A stretch of 64,000 nt of DNA from Nocardioides sp. REDSEA-S33_B3. Lineage in GTDB: Bacteria > Actinomycetota > Actinomycetes > Propionibacteriales > Nocardioidaceae. The notes below the pieces were generated by a model. The model was given only the letters and a program-made list of their open reading frames with translations, did no database searches and was not told the DNA's origin. The position numbers were made by a program, and so were the translations under genes. Shown piece after piece: positions 36,718 through 45,429 of this stretch (positions are counted from its first letter, which is position 1; the number at the start of each line of letters is the position of its first letter). The stretch spans positions 78,745 through 142,744 of the forward strand of contig LUPK01000033.1 in assembly GCA_001627335.1 (NCBI GenBank), in the 5' to 3' direction.

Positions 36718-37557
36718 ATGCCCCGTCGTACCCTCCTCACGCTCCCGGCCCTGGGAGCGGCCGCTGTCGGCCTGACCGTTCTGGTCCGCGGGGGCGTCGG
36801 CCCCGAGGAGGTGCCACCCATGCCCGAGGGAGTGCGTGAGCCGCAGCGCCACGACTACGGCAGCGACCCGAGCCAGTTCGGCGAGCTGACGCTGCCCGCC
36901 GGCGTGCCGCGCGGGGTGGCCGTCGTGGTGCACGGCGGGTTCTGGAAGACCGCCTACGGCATCGAGTACGCCCGCCCGCTCGTGCCGAGCCTGGTCGAGC
37001 AGGGCTGGGCGACCTGGGCCATCGAGTACCGCCGCGTCGGTGGCGGCCCGGGCGGTGGCGGGGGCAATCCCGAGACCTTCGACGACGTGCGTGCCGCGAT
37101 CGAGGAGCTCGACGAGCTCGTGCTCGGCGTCGACCCGCGCACCGTCCCGGTGGTCGGCATCGGCCACTCCGCCGGCGGTCACCTCGCCACCTGGGCCGGT
37201 GGGCAGGGCCTGCTGACCCACGTCGTGTCGCAGGCCGGCGTCCTGGACCTGCGCGGCGCGTACACCGCCGGGCTGGGCGGCCCCGGCACGGTCACCGGCA
37301 TCGTCGGCGGCGTGCCGACCAGCGCGGACGCCGACATCGACCCGGTCCAGCAGGTGCCGCTCCCGGCGCCCGTGTGGTGCGTCCACGCGACCGGCGACGA
37401 CATCGTGCCGATCAGCCAGTCCCGCTCCTACGTGGAGGCCGCGACCGCCGCCGGCGGCACCGCGCGCCTGGTCGAGGTCGAGGGCGACCACTTCTCCGTC
37501 ATCGACCCCGCCTCCGACGCCTGGGCGACCACGCTGACGATCCTCGAGGCGCTCTGA
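36718..37557 (+). CDS. Alpha/beta hydrolase, membrane-anchored or exported (BD-FAE-like)
   Basis: A 279-residue esterase-like protein. The N-terminus (PRRTLLTLPALGAAAVGLTVLV) is a signal anchor or signal peptide. The oxyanion HGGFW, the nucleophile elbow GIGHSAGGHLA (Ser near 160), the acid in HATGDDIVP and the His in GDHFSVID complete a catalytic triad of the carboxylesterase/kynurenine-formamidase-like group. The substrate is unknown. ATG 36718 was chosen to put the signal at the N-terminus; the open frame begins earlier (36625) and overlaps arfB, and GTG 36709 is another option. A palindromic repeat lies just after the stop. Confidence 0.78.
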   Translation: MPRRTLLTLPALGAAAVGLTVLVRGGVGPEEVPPMPEGVREPQRHDYGSDPSQFGELTLPAGVPRGVAVVVHGGFWKTAYGIEYARPLVPSLVEQGWATWAIEYRRVGGGPGGGGGNPETFDDVRAAIEELDELVLGVDPRTVPVVGIGHSAGGHLATWAGGQGLLTHVVSQAGVLDLRGAYTAGLGGPGTVTGIVGGVPTSADADIDPVQQVPLPAPVWCVHATGDDIVPISQSRSYVEAATAAGGTARLVEVEGDHFSVIDPASDAWATTLTILEAL

Positions 37558-37573
37558 CTCACCGACCCACCGG

Positions 37574-37619
37574 GTCGTGCCCCTGAGCGGGCGCCATGGC
37601 GCCCGGTGGCGGGCACGAC
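37574..37619. repeat. 46-bp palindromic element, copy 2
   Basis: Same length and layout as the element at 8438-8483: GTCGTGCCCCTGAGCG, the inner palindrome GGCGCCATGGCGCC, then a right arm ending GGGCACGAC. The two copies differ at five positions. It lies between two convergent genes (hydrolase + and Nei -). Confidence 0.75.
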
Positions 37620-37629
37620 TCACCTGAGA

Positions 37630-38445
37630 TCACCTCGCGCGCGCCTCGGGGCCGGGCCCGGGCTGGCAGTGCGGGCACCACCAGGTACGCCGGTTGGCCG
37701 GGTCGTTCGGGACCTCCTCGACCATCCGCACGGTCGTGCCGCAGCGCAGGCAGGGCCGACGCTGCCGACCGGCGACCCAGTGCGACTCGCCACGGCGTCC
37801 GGTGCCGGTGGTGACCTGGTAGGCACCGGCCACGGTCGCGGAGTGCCTCAGTGCGGCCACGGCCCGGTCGACCAGCCGCGGCACGTCCACCTCGCCGATC
37901 GGCGTCCACGGGCTGACCCCCACCAGGAACGCCAACTCGTTGGCCCACAGGTTGCCGAGCCCGGCCACCCGCGTCTGGTCCAGCAGCGCGGAGACCAGCG
38001 GGGCCCCGGGGTCGGTCAGCAACCGGCGTACCGCCTCGGGCCGGTCGAGGTCGTCGTGCAGTAGGTCGGGGCCGAGGTGCCCGATCACGCGCGACTCCTG
38101 ATCCGTCGCGACCAGGTCGAGCTGGTGCAGCCGCAGGCCCCAGGCGGTGCCGGTCGACGTCTCCAGGACGACGCGCACGTCGCGCTGCAGCCGTGGCGGC
38201 AGCCGCTTGCCGACCCCGGTGACCGACCACTCGCCGTCCATCAGCAGGTGGCTGTGCAGCGTCACACCGCCGGAGAGCCGGGTCAGCAGGTGCTTGCCGT
38301 GGGTGTGGTGCTCGAGCACCTCGCGCCCGGCGAGGTCGCGGGTCGCCAGCCGGGGGACCCGGAAGTCCGAGCGCGTGACGGTGCGCCCCAGCAGCGCGCG
38401 GTCCAGGCGGCGCGCGAGCTTCCAGACGCTGTCCCCCTCCGGCAC
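37630..38445 (-). CDS. Endonuclease VIII / formamidopyrimidine-DNA glycosylase family protein (Nei2-like)
   Basis: A 271-residue base-excision-repair glycosylase/AP lyase for oxidised bases. The mature N-terminus PEGDSV gives the catalytic Pro1 and Glu2. The helix-two-turn-helix is LDQTRVAGLGNLWANELAFLVGVSP, split here by GLGN. The zinc finger has Cys pairs in CLRCG and CPHCQ at the C-terminus. The MPEGDS start is the Nei rather than Fpg type. GTG 38445 is fixed by TACAGT 7 nt upstream. It is divergent from the sterol-carrier gene. Confidence 0.9.
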   Translation of the reverse strand: MPEGDSVWKLARRLDRALLGRTVTRSDFRVPRLATRDLAGREVLEHHTHGKHLLTRLSGGVTLHSHLLMDGEWSVTGVGKRLPPRLQRDVRVVLETSTGTAWGLRLHQLDLVATDQESRVIGHLGPDLLHDDLDRPEAVRRLLTDPGAPLVSALLDQTRVAGLGNLWANELAFLVGVSPWTPIGEVDVPRLVDRAVAALRHSATVAGAYQVTTGTGRRGESHWVAGRQRRPCLRCGTTVRMVEEVPNDPANRRTWWCPHCQPGPGPEARAR

Positions 38446-38452
38446 GGGCTCG

Positions 38453-38485
38453 ACTGTAGGGAGCCCCTGGTCGCCGCCGTACCCT
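38453..38485. promoter_or_regulatory. Face-to-face leaderless promoters of Nei and the sterol-carrier gene
   Basis: Minus-strand TACAGT (38458-38453) serves the Nei gene and plus-strand TACCCT (38480-38485) serves the sterol-carrier gene. Both are 6-7 nt from their start codons. Only 46 bp separate the two starts, so each -35 region overlaps the other promoter. Confidence 0.6.
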
Positions 38486-38491
38486 CTCCTG

Positions 38492-38851
38492 GTGCCCGCC
38501 CGCCTCCGCCGCGCCGACCCCGCCGAGCTCGCCGACGCCCTCGACCGGCTGCGGGCCGGTGGCGACGAGCGCGCCGACCTCAAGCTGGTCGTCAAGCACG
38601 TGCTCGCCGTGCTGGAGCAGAAGGCGCCGGGGCACTCGGTGGAGGTGCGCGTCCCGCCGTACGCCGCCGTGCAGTGCATCCCCGGCGTGCGCCACACCCG
38701 GGGCACCCCGCCGGCCGTGGTGGAGACCGACGCCCGGACGATGATCGCCCTGGCGACCGGTGAGCTGTCCTGGGCCGACGCCGTGGCCGAGGGGCGGGTC
38801 AGTGCGTCCGGGGAGCGGACCGACCTCACGCCCCACCTGCCCCTGCTGTAG
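38492..38851 (+). CDS. Sterol carrier family protein (SCP2-like)
   Basis: A 119-residue protein of the small actinobacterial sterol-carrier family. Recognisable stretches are GHSVEVRVPPYAAVQCIPG, HTRGTPPAVVETDARTMIALATG and the SCP2-type ending LSWADAVAEGRVSASG. It probably binds a hydrophobic ligand in the cytosol. GTG 38492 is fixed by the -10 box 6 nt upstream. The M20 peptidase gene follows after 27 nt but has its own -10 box. Confidence 0.82.
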   Translation: MPARLRRADPAELADALDRLRAGGDERADLKLVVKHVLAVLEQKAPGHSVEVRVPPYAAVQCIPGVRHTRGTPPAVVETDARTMIALATGELSWADAVAEGRVSASGERTDLTPHLPLL

Positions 38852-38865
38852 GCGCACGCGGCGAC

Positions 38866-38871
38866 TACCGT
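38866..38871 (+). promoter_or_regulatory. -10 box (TACCGT) of the M20 peptidase, leaderless
   Basis: TACCGT ends 7 nt before ATG 38879. It rules out the in-frame GTG at 38870, which lies inside the promoter. Confidence 0.6.
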
Positions 38872-38878
38872 GCTCGCC

Positions 38879-40216
38879 ATGAGTGAGGATCTCCGCGCCC
38901 GCGTCCAGTCCGTCCTGCCCGGCATCCGGTCCGACCTCGAGGACCTGGTGCGCATCGAGTCGGTCAGCGCCGACCCGGAGCGGGCCGGCGAGGTCCAGCG
39001 CAGCGCCGAGGCCGTGAAGGCGCTCTTCGACGCCGAGGGCTTCACCTCCTCCATCGTCAGCGCCGACGGTGGCGCGCCCGCCGTCATCGCGCACAAGGCC
39101 GGGCCCGAGGGCGCACCCACCGTGCTGCTCTACGCCCACCACGACGTGCAGCCGGAGAACGACCACGCCGATTGGGACTCCCCGCCGTTCGAGCCCACCG
39201 AGCGCGGCGACCGGCTCTACGCGCGCGGTGCCGCCGACGACAAGGCCGGCATCGCCGCCCACCTCGGGGCGGTCCGCGTCTTCGGCGACGACCTGCCGGT
39301 CAACGTCGTGATGTTCATCGAGGGCGAGGAGGAGGTCGGCTCCGAGACGCTGCCGGCGCTGCTCGCGGAGCACCGGGAGTCGCTGCGCGCCGACGTCATC
39401 GTCATCGCCGACTCCGGCAACTGGGACATCGGCGTCCCGGCGCTGACCACCAGCCTGCGTGGCCTGGTCCGCATGGACATCGAGGTCCGCACGCTGACCC
39501 ACGCCGTGCACTCGGGCATGTGGGGCGGCCTCGTGCCCGACTCGCTGATGGCGCTGAGCCGGGTGATCGCCAGCCTGCACGACGACGAGGGCAACGTGGC
39601 GATCGAGGGACTGCACAGCGGGCCCGCCGCGGACGTGGAGTACCCCGAGGACCGCCTGCGCGCCGAGTCCGGCGCCGCCCCCGGCATCGAGTGGATCGGC
39701 TCCGGCTCGGCCGTCGAGCGGCTGTGGACCAAGCCCGCCCTCTCGATCACCGGCCTCGACGCGCCGAAGGTCGCCGGCGCCTCCAACACCCTCGTGCCCG
39801 CCGCCCGGGCCCGCATCTCGATGCGCATCGCCCCCGGCGACACCGCCGAGAACGCCGTCGCCCGCCTCGTCGAGCACCTCGAGGCGCACACCCCCTGGGG
39901 CGCGACGCTCACCCACACCGTCGTCGACACCGGCGAGGCGACCCAGATCGATGCCACCGGTCCGGCGTACGACGCCGCCCGCTCGGCCTTCACCGAGGCC
40001 TGGGACGGCACCGAGCCGATCGACATGGGCGTCGGCGGGTCCATCCCGTTCATCGCGGAGTTCCTCGAGGCGTTCCCGCAGGCCAGCGTGCTCGTGACCG
40101 GCGTCGAGGACCCCGACACCCGCGCCCACGGCGCCAACGAGGGTCTCCATCTCGCCGAGTTCGAGCGCGTCGTCCTCGCCGAGACCCTCCTTCTCGCCAC
40201 GCTCGGCGCCCAGTAG
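38879..40216 (+). CDS. M20 family dipeptidase
   Basis: A 445-residue co-catalytic zinc peptidase. Zinc ligands and catalytic residues are visible in order: YAHHDVQPEND (first His, catalytic Asp two residues on), RGAADDKAG (bridging Asp), EGEEEVGSE (catalytic Glu and ligand Glu), IVIADSGNW (ligand Asp) and DPDTRAHGANEG (last His). It belongs to the carnosinase/DapE-like dipeptidase group of actinobacteria. It is cytosolic, with no signal peptide. The exact dipeptide substrate is not known. Confidence 0.92.
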   Translation: MSEDLRARVQSVLPGIRSDLEDLVRIESVSADPERAGEVQRSAEAVKALFDAEGFTSSIVSADGGAPAVIAHKAGPEGAPTVLLYAHHDVQPENDHADWDSPPFEPTERGDRLYARGAADDKAGIAAHLGAVRVFGDDLPVNVVMFIEGEEEVGSETLPALLAEHRESLRADVIVIADSGNWDIGVPALTTSLRGLVRMDIEVRTLTHAVHSGMWGGLVPDSLMALSRVIASLHDDEGNVAIEGLHSGPAADVEYPEDRLRAESGAAPGIEWIGSGSAVERLWTKPALSITGLDAPKVAGASNTLVPAARARISMRIAPGDTAENAVARLVEHLEAHTPWGATLTHTVVDTGEATQIDATGPAYDAARSAFTEAWDGTEPIDMGVGGSIPFIAEFLEAFPQASVLVTGVEDPDTRAHGANEGLHLAEFERVVLAETLLLATLGAQ

Positions 40217-40255
40217 CCCACCGCCCTCGCTCCCGACCCCTGAGCCCCGGAGTGG

Positions 40256-40288
40256 GTCGAGCCGGCCTAACAATACGCCGGTTCGACC
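40256..40288. repeat. Palindromic element, GGTCGA-CCGGC family, diverged copy
   Basis: GGTCGAgCCGGC and GCCGGTTCGACC pair around an AT-rich loop (ctaacaata). It matches the arms of the copies at 25032-25101. It lies between the M20 gene and the promoter of the molybdenum hydroxylase genes. Confidence 0.6.
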
Positions 40289-40327
40289 AATCCGGAAGCC
40301 CGTCCTGTCCGAATCCCGGCCGGGGGA

Positions 40328-40356
40328 GTGACGACCGTCACCGCCCCGTCTAGGTT
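40328..40356 (+). promoter_or_regulatory. Promoter of the molybdenum hydroxylase genes with overlapping dyad
   Basis: TGACGA and TAGGTT are spaced 17 nt. The -35 box is part of GTGACgaccGTCAC, a short dyad that could be an operator. The leader to the ATG at 40428 is about 65 nt. Confidence 0.45.
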
Positions 40357-40427
40357 CGCGACACGGGCAGGAGCCCCCGCTCCTGCGCGTCGCACCCGTC
40401 CGGGGTGCCCATGGGGAAGGGGTAGGG

Positions 40428-42806
40428 ATGCACGAGTCCGACACGTCCGCACGCAGCACGACCGAGCGCTCGCACAGTGACGGGGGAGAGGTGGTGGCGG
40501 TCGGACCGGCGGGCCTGGACCGCCGACGGTTCGTCGGCTACGTCCTCGGCGGCGCCACCCTCGTCACCGCCGCCGACCTGACGCTGGGCCGGGCACCGGC
40601 GCGCGGCGCGGTCCCGTCGCTGCCGCAGATCCCGGAGATCTACGACCTCGAGGACCTGCAGACCGACGCCGCGCTGCCGACCAGCCAGCTGATCACCGTG
40701 ACGATCCGCGAGGACGGCACCGCCGCTTTCGAGCTGCCCCGCATGGAGGTCGGGCAGGGCATCGTCACCTCGACGGCGATGATCCTCGCCGAGGAGCTCG
40801 ACCTGCCGATGCGCAAGGTCGAGGTCACCTTGGCGCCGGCTCGCCCCGAGCTGATCTTCAACCAGCTCACCGGCGGCTCCAACACGACCGTCTCGACGTT
40901 CACTCCCATCCGGGTGGCCGCCGCCGTGGCGCGGCAGCAGCTGCTCGAGGCGGCCGCCGCCCGGTTGGGCACCGACGCCGACCGGCTCAGCACGATCTCC
41001 GGGACGGTCGTGGACGCCGCCGGCAACGCCATCCCGTATGGCGAGCTGGCGAGCGACGCGGCCAGCCAGGTCGTCAAGCAGGTCGGCGTCACGCTGCGTC
41101 CGCGCGAGGAGTACCGCGTCATCGGCACCGGTCGCAAGCGCACCGACGCCCGCGCGGCCGTCACCGGCCAGAAGGACTTCGCGACCGACCTGGACGTCAA
41201 GGGGGCCAAGCCCACGATGGTCTGCCGCCCGCCGACGCACCGTGGCCGCCCGGTCCGGCTGCGCAACCGCAAGCAGATCCTGAAGATGAAGGGCGTCACC
41301 CACGTGGCGCAGGTCCCCACCGGCATCGCCGTGCGAGCCAAGACCTTCGGGCAGTGCATCGACGCGATCCGCAAGATGGACGTCGAGTGGGACCTCGGCG
41401 ACCTCGCCGGCGAGAACGACGAGTCGATCCTCGAGGGGCTGCGCGCGGCGGAGCTGCCGATGGCCGTGCCCGACGTGCCGATCCTGGCCGAGCAGGTCGA
41501 CCTCGGCTTCGAGTTCATGTTCCGCAGCAGCGCCGCGCTGGAGCCGTTCGCCGCGATCGCCGACGTGCGCGAGGACCGTGCCGAGATCTGGGCCGGCCTG
41601 AAGGTGCCGATCCTGGCCCAGCAGAACATCGCGCAGATCCTGGGCATGTCCCAGGACCAGGTGAAGGTCAACGTCGTCACCGGTGGCGGGTCGTTCGGGC
41701 ACAAGCTCTTCAGCGACCACGCGATCGAGGCCGCGCAGATCTCCCAGGCGATGGGCAAGCCGGTCAAGCTGATGTGGCACCGCGCCGACGAGCCGCGGCA
41801 GGGCCGGATGCACCCGATGTGCACCTCCCGGGTGCGCGCCACGATGCTCGCGGGCCAGGTGCTCTCCTTCGAGCAGCGCCACACCAGCGTCGTCACCGAC
41901 TTCAGCCACGGGCTCGGCGAGATCATCACCTCGACGATCGACGAGGCGCCGACCGAGGTCGGCCGCTACCTCGGCGGTCTGGGGTTCTCCGAGACGATCT
42001 TCACCCTCACCCAGGAGCTGCCCTACAACCTCGGAGCGGTCACCCAGCTGCTCAACGAGACCGACCAGCGCTTCAGCACCGGCAGCATGCGCAACATCTA
42101 CAGCCCCGACGTCTGTGTCGCCGCCGAGCTGACGATGGACGAGCTGGCCCGCCGGATGGGCAAGGACCCGCTCGAGCTGCGCCTCGAGCTGTGCCGCAAC
42201 GACCGGGTCCGCGCCGCGATCGAGGCGGTCGCCGAGCGCGGGAACTGGGGCCGGAAAATGCCGAAGGGCATGGCCCAGGGCATCGCCGTGCACAAGGAGT
42301 ACAAGGGCTGCACCGCCGTCCTGGTCGAGATCGACTGCCGCCCGCGCACGGTCGACCGCAAGGTCCGCAACGCCGTCACCGGCCCGCGTGTCACCAAGGC
42401 GGTCATCGCCGTCGACGCCGGACTGGTGATCAACCCGATCGGCCTGGAGGCGCAGATGCAGGGCGGGTTCATGGACGGCCTCGCGCTGACGCTGACCAGC
42501 AGCTGCCACCTCGAGGACGGCCGCTTCCTGGAGGCCAGCTGGGACAACTACTTCTACACCCGGCAGTGGAACGTCCCGCCCGAGATGGAGGTCATCGTGA
42601 TGGACCCCGACGTCGACCAGCCCGGCGGGGCGGGTGAGGCGGCCGTCGGCTCCTCGGCCGCTGCGGTGGCCTGCGCGTACGCCCGCGCGACCGGCGAGGT
42701 GCCGACCCGGTTCCCGATCAACCACGACACCATCTCGTTCCGTCCCAAGTCCTTCATCCCCCCTGTGCCCAAGTCGCCGACCAACGGCCTGAAGTTCACC
42801 TACTGA
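40428..42806 (+). CDS. Molybdenum hydroxylase large subunit (IorB-like, Tat signal)
   Basis: A 792-residue xanthine-oxidase-family molybdopterin subunit, most like isoquinoline 1-oxidoreductase beta. A twin-arginine signal sits at residues ~31-58 (LDRRRFVGYVLGGATLVTAA). Marks of the molybdopterin domains include MEVGQGIVTSTAMILAEEL, VNVVTGGGSFGHKLFSDHA and the C-terminal PGGAGEAAVGSSAAA, with the active-site Glu in GAGEA. It would hydroxylate a heterocycle or oxidise an aldehyde in the periplasmic space. The small [2Fe-2S] subunit follows 11 nt later. Maturation (XdhC-like) and MCD genes are not in the window. Confidence 0.9.
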   Translation: MHESDTSARSTTERSHSDGGEVVAVGPAGLDRRRFVGYVLGGATLVTAADLTLGRAPARGAVPSLPQIPEIYDLEDLQTDAALPTSQLITVTIREDGTAAFELPRMEVGQGIVTSTAMILAEELDLPMRKVEVTLAPARPELIFNQLTGGSNTTVSTFTPIRVAAAVARQQLLEAAAARLGTDADRLSTISGTVVDAAGNAIPYGELASDAASQVVKQVGVTLRPREEYRVIGTGRKRTDARAAVTGQKDFATDLDVKGAKPTMVCRPPTHRGRPVRLRNRKQILKMKGVTHVAQVPTGIAVRAKTFGQCIDAIRKMDVEWDLGDLAGENDESILEGLRAAELPMAVPDVPILAEQVDLGFEFMFRSSAALEPFAAIADVREDRAEIWAGLKVPILAQQNIAQILGMSQDQVKVNVVTGGGSFGHKLFSDHAIEAAQISQAMGKPVKLMWHRADEPRQGRMHPMCTSRVRATMLAGQVLSFEQRHTSVVTDFSHGLGEIITSTIDEAPTEVGRYLGGLGFSETIFTLTQELPYNLGAVTQLLNETDQRFSTGSMRNIYSPDVCVAAELTMDELARRMGKDPLELRLELCRNDRVRAAIEAVAERGNWGRKMPKGMAQGIAVHKEYKGCTAVLVEIDCRPRTVDRKVRNAVTGPRVTKAVIAVDAGLVINPIGLEAQMQGGFMDGLALTLTSSCHLEDGRFLEASWDNYFYTRQWNVPPEMEVIVMDPDVDQPGGAGEAAVGSSAAAVACAYARATGEVPTRFPINHDTISFRPKSFIPPVPKSPTNGLKFTY

Positions 42807-42817
42807 GGAGACGACCG

Positions 42818-43294
42818 ATGCCCAAGCAGACCTTCGTCCTCAACGGCGAACGCGTGACCGTCAAGGTCGCCGACAGCGAGCGCGTCCTGTGGGTCCTCCG
42901 GGACCTGCTCGGCGTGACCGGCCCGAAGTACGGCTGCGGGATCAACGTGTGCAAGGCGTGCACGTCCCACATCAACGGCAAGGCCTTCAACCCGTGCTCG
43001 GTGAAGGTGGGTGACCTGCAGCCGGACGACGAGATCACCACCATCGAGGGCCTCGCCGACACCGCCGACGGTGACCTGCACCCGATGCAGGAGGCCTGGA
43101 TCGACCGCGACGTGCCGCAGTGCGGCTACTGCCAGCCCGGCCAGATCATGGCCGCGGTGGCGCTGGTGCGGAAGGTGCAGCGCGAGGGCGGCACGATCAC
43201 CGAGTCCGACCTCGACGGCATCCGCAACATCTGCCGCTGCGGCACCTACACGCGCATCCGCGAGGCGGTGCGCCAGGGCGCGCGCAGGATGTGA
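42818..43294 (+). CDS. Molybdenum hydroxylase [2Fe-2S] subunit (IorA-like)
   Basis: A 158-residue small subunit with two [2Fe-2S] clusters. The plant-type N-terminal cluster Cys are in [18 protein letters not shown] and the Cys at NPCS. The C-terminal cluster uses CGYCQPGQ and ICRCGTY. It passes electrons from the molybdenum site. There is no export signal, so it would travel folded with the Tat-signalled large subunit. GAGGAG precedes the ATG. No FAD subunit gene is present, consistent with the IorAB type that uses another electron acceptor. Confidence 0.92.
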   Translation: MPKQTFVLNGERVTVKVADSERVLWVLRDLLGVTGPKYGCGINVCKACTSHINGKAFNPCSVKVGDLQPDDEITTIEGLADTADGDLHPMQEAWIDRDVPQCGYCQPGQIMAAVALVRKVQREGGTITESDLDGIRNICRCGTYTRIREAVRQGARRM

Positions 43295-43335
43295 GGACCG
43301 GCGTACGCCGTCGCAGGCCCGTCCGGAGCCCCGTC

Positions 43336-43371
43336 GCCGGCGCCTGAGCCGACCCGGGCTCAGGCGTCGGC
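43336..43371. terminator. Bidirectional terminator hairpin
   Basis: A 15-bp stem with one mismatch (GCCGGCGCCTGAGCC and GGCTCAGGCGTCGGC) around a 6-nt loop, 40 bases after the [2Fe-2S] subunit. The right arm covers the last codons and stop of the minus-strand histidine kinase. Confidence 0.65.
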
Positions 43372-45216
43372 GCGGGGCAGCCGCACCGTGAAGGTGCTGC
43401 CCTCGCCCGGTGCCGACCGCACGGTGATGCGGCCGCCGTGGCGGTCCACGACCCGCTTGACGATCGCCAGCCCCAGCCCGGTGCCCGGCTGACGGACCGC
43501 CTCGGGGTCCTCGCTGCGGAAGAACTCCTCGAACAGGTGCTCCTGGTCGGCCGCGGAGATCCCGATGCCCTGGTCGGTGACCTCCAGGACCACCTCGCCG
43601 TGCGTCCCGGCGGTCGGGTCCTCGCTGAGCGTGACGCGTACGTCGGTGCCGTCGGGGGAGTACTTCACGGCGTTCCCCACGAGGTTCGAGACCACCCGCT
43701 CCAGGTCGCCGGACTCCCCGCGCACCGTCAGCGGCCGGTCCGGCACGGCCGTGGTCAGGCGGATGCCGCGCGGTGCCGCCTGCACCGCCACCAGCTCGAC
43801 GCTGTCGCGCACGACGTCGGTGACGTCGACCGGATCGCAGGCGGTGGGGTGGATCTCCTCGGTGGCGCGCGCGAGCGCCAGCAGGTCGGTCACGATGTCG
43901 AGCAGTCGGCCGCTGGCCCGCTCCATGCCGCGCAGGCTCTTCTCGGCGTCGGGATCGTCGACGCCGAGGTCGTCCAGGACGTCCTCGAGGATCGAGGCGT
44001 AGCCGCGAGCCGCGGCCAGGGGGTTCTGCAGCTCGTGGGCCATGGTGGCGATCAGCTGCTGGGTGTAGGCCGCGGCCTGCTGCTCGCGGGCGAAGCTGCG
44101 GGCGTTCAGCACGGCCCGGCCCAGGTCGTGCCCCATGTCGAGCGCGGTGTCGGCCTCCTCGTCGGACCAGTCCCCGCGGTCGCGGCGGAACATCAGCATC
44201 CGCCCCAAGCACTCGGGACCGGCACCCAGCGGCACCAGTAGCAGGGAGGTGTCGCCCTTCTCGCGCAGACCGTCGAGCAGGGCGGAGTGCTCCTCGGGAG
44301 CGAGCAGGCCCGGAGCGGTGCGCTGCGCCGAGACCACGAGCGCACGCTGACGCGTCCAGCACCCGTGGGCCAGGGAACGGGCCAGAGCCGACAGGCCGTC
44401 GAGGGAGTCGACGTCCTCGTGCTCGTCCAGGAGCACTCGGACGTCGTCGACGCCGAAGCCCTCCTGTGCGGCCCCGACCGTCGCCTCCAGCAGGCGGTCG
44501 AGGTCCAGCTGCGCCGTCGCATCGCGTACGACGCGGCGCGCGGCCGCCGCGAGGCGCACCTGCTCGGAGAGCCGGCTGCGCTCGATGGCGACGAGCACCG
44601 CCTCGCTGGCCTGCCGCGCGTACGTCTCGATCCGTCGGCGCTTGTCCGGGCCGGGCCGCAACCCGTCCAGGGGCAGGTCCACCCACAAGATGCCCTGGAG
44701 CTGCTCGTCCCGGTCGTGGAGCGGCGCGAAGAGCATGTCGTAGGGCTGCCACGCCTCCGGGTGGTCGACCACGGGCTGCTCGCCGACCCACACGTGCTCG
44801 GCGAGCCGGATCGTCCGGTCGTGCGGGAGGAAGCGCAGTCGGCCCCAGTGCTCGGACTCGCGGATCCACTGGTCGACGATCTCGCGCGGGGTGACGTCGC
44901 CGTCGAGCTCGGCCTGGGCGTCCTCGTCGCCGCTGACGACCAGGAACTCCAGCTCGTCGCTGTTGCGGAAGACGCTGACCGCGGCGAGCCGGAAGCCGGC
45001 CGCGCTGGCCACCCCATCGGTGATCGAGCGCAGGGTCGCACGCAGGTCGGAGTGCCGGAACAGGTCGGGCACCAGGTCGGGCGCGGGGGTGAGGGGGGTG
45101 CCAGGGGTGCCAGGGCTGAAAGGGGTGCCGGCGCTGCCAGGGGTGCCCGCAGCGCCGGCCCGGGGCGGGGCCGTGGCGTCGGTCGGCACGGTCAGGTGCA
45201 CGGCGGGTTCTGTCAC
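43360..45216 (-). CDS. Sensor histidine kinase with GAF domain
   Basis: A 618-residue cytosolic kinase without membrane helices. The N-terminal ~50 residues are a Pro/Gly/Thr-rich linker (repeated GTP). Residues ~55-380 hold one or two GAF-like sensor domains. The HisKA box ATMAHELQNPLAAARGY has the phospho-His near 394. The ATPase domain follows with NLVGNAVKYSPDG (N box), VTDQGIGIS (G1) and GTGLGLAIVKR (G2). No response regulator gene is adjacent. GTG 45216 is uncertain because no strong ribosome-binding site is seen. It is divergent from purF. Confidence 0.88.
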   Translation of the reverse strand: MTEPAVHLTVPTDATAPPRAGAAGTPGSAGTPFSPGTPGTPLTPAPDLVPDLFRHSDLRATLRSITDGVASAAGFRLAAVSVFRNSDELEFLVVSGDEDAQAELDGDVTPREIVDQWIRESEHWGRLRFLPHDRTIRLAEHVWVGEQPVVDHPEAWQPYDMLFAPLHDRDEQLQGILWVDLPLDGLRPGPDKRRRIETYARQASEAVLVAIERSRLSEQVRLAAAARRVVRDATAQLDLDRLLEATVGAAQEGFGVDDVRVLLDEHEDVDSLDGLSALARSLAHGCWTRQRALVVSAQRTAPGLLAPEEHSALLDGLREKGDTSLLLVPLGAGPECLGRMLMFRRDRGDWSDEEADTALDMGHDLGRAVLNARSFAREQQAAAYTQQLIATMAHELQNPLAAARGYASILEDVLDDLGVDDPDAEKSLRGMERASGRLLDIVTDLLALARATEEIHPTACDPVDVTDVVRDSVELVAVQAAPRGIRLTTAVPDRPLTVRGESGDLERVVSNLVGNAVKYSPDGTDVRVTLSEDPTAGTHGEVVLEVTDQGIGISAADQEHLFEEFFRSEDPEAVRQPGTGLGLAIVKRVVDRHGGRITVRSAPGEGSTFTVRLPRADA

Positions 45217-45416
45217 GCGGACGGTCGTCCGATCGGCAAGGGGCAAGGACAGTGGCTCAGGCAGGATAGACAGAATGCGGCGATACGGGAGGGGGTTTGG
45301 CGGGGTTCTGCCCGGACGGCGGAGCCCGGGGCGCCCGACCGTGGCGGTCCGTGCTGCCCGAGCGTGCCGGTCCGGTCCGCCCGACCCGTGAGTGGGTGAC
45401 GGGGGCGAGCGGCCCG

Positions 45417-45422
45417 TAGAAT
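45417..45422 (+). promoter_or_regulatory. purF -10 box (TAGAAT), leaderless
   Basis: TAGAAT ends 7 nt before the GTG at 45430. Confidence 0.65.
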
Positions 45423-45429
45423 CCGGCCC

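Noticed and set aside
38870..38878. GTG 38870 as the start of the M20 peptidase
   Set aside because: It overlaps the TACCGT -10 box; ATG 38879 is at the right distance for a leaderless start.
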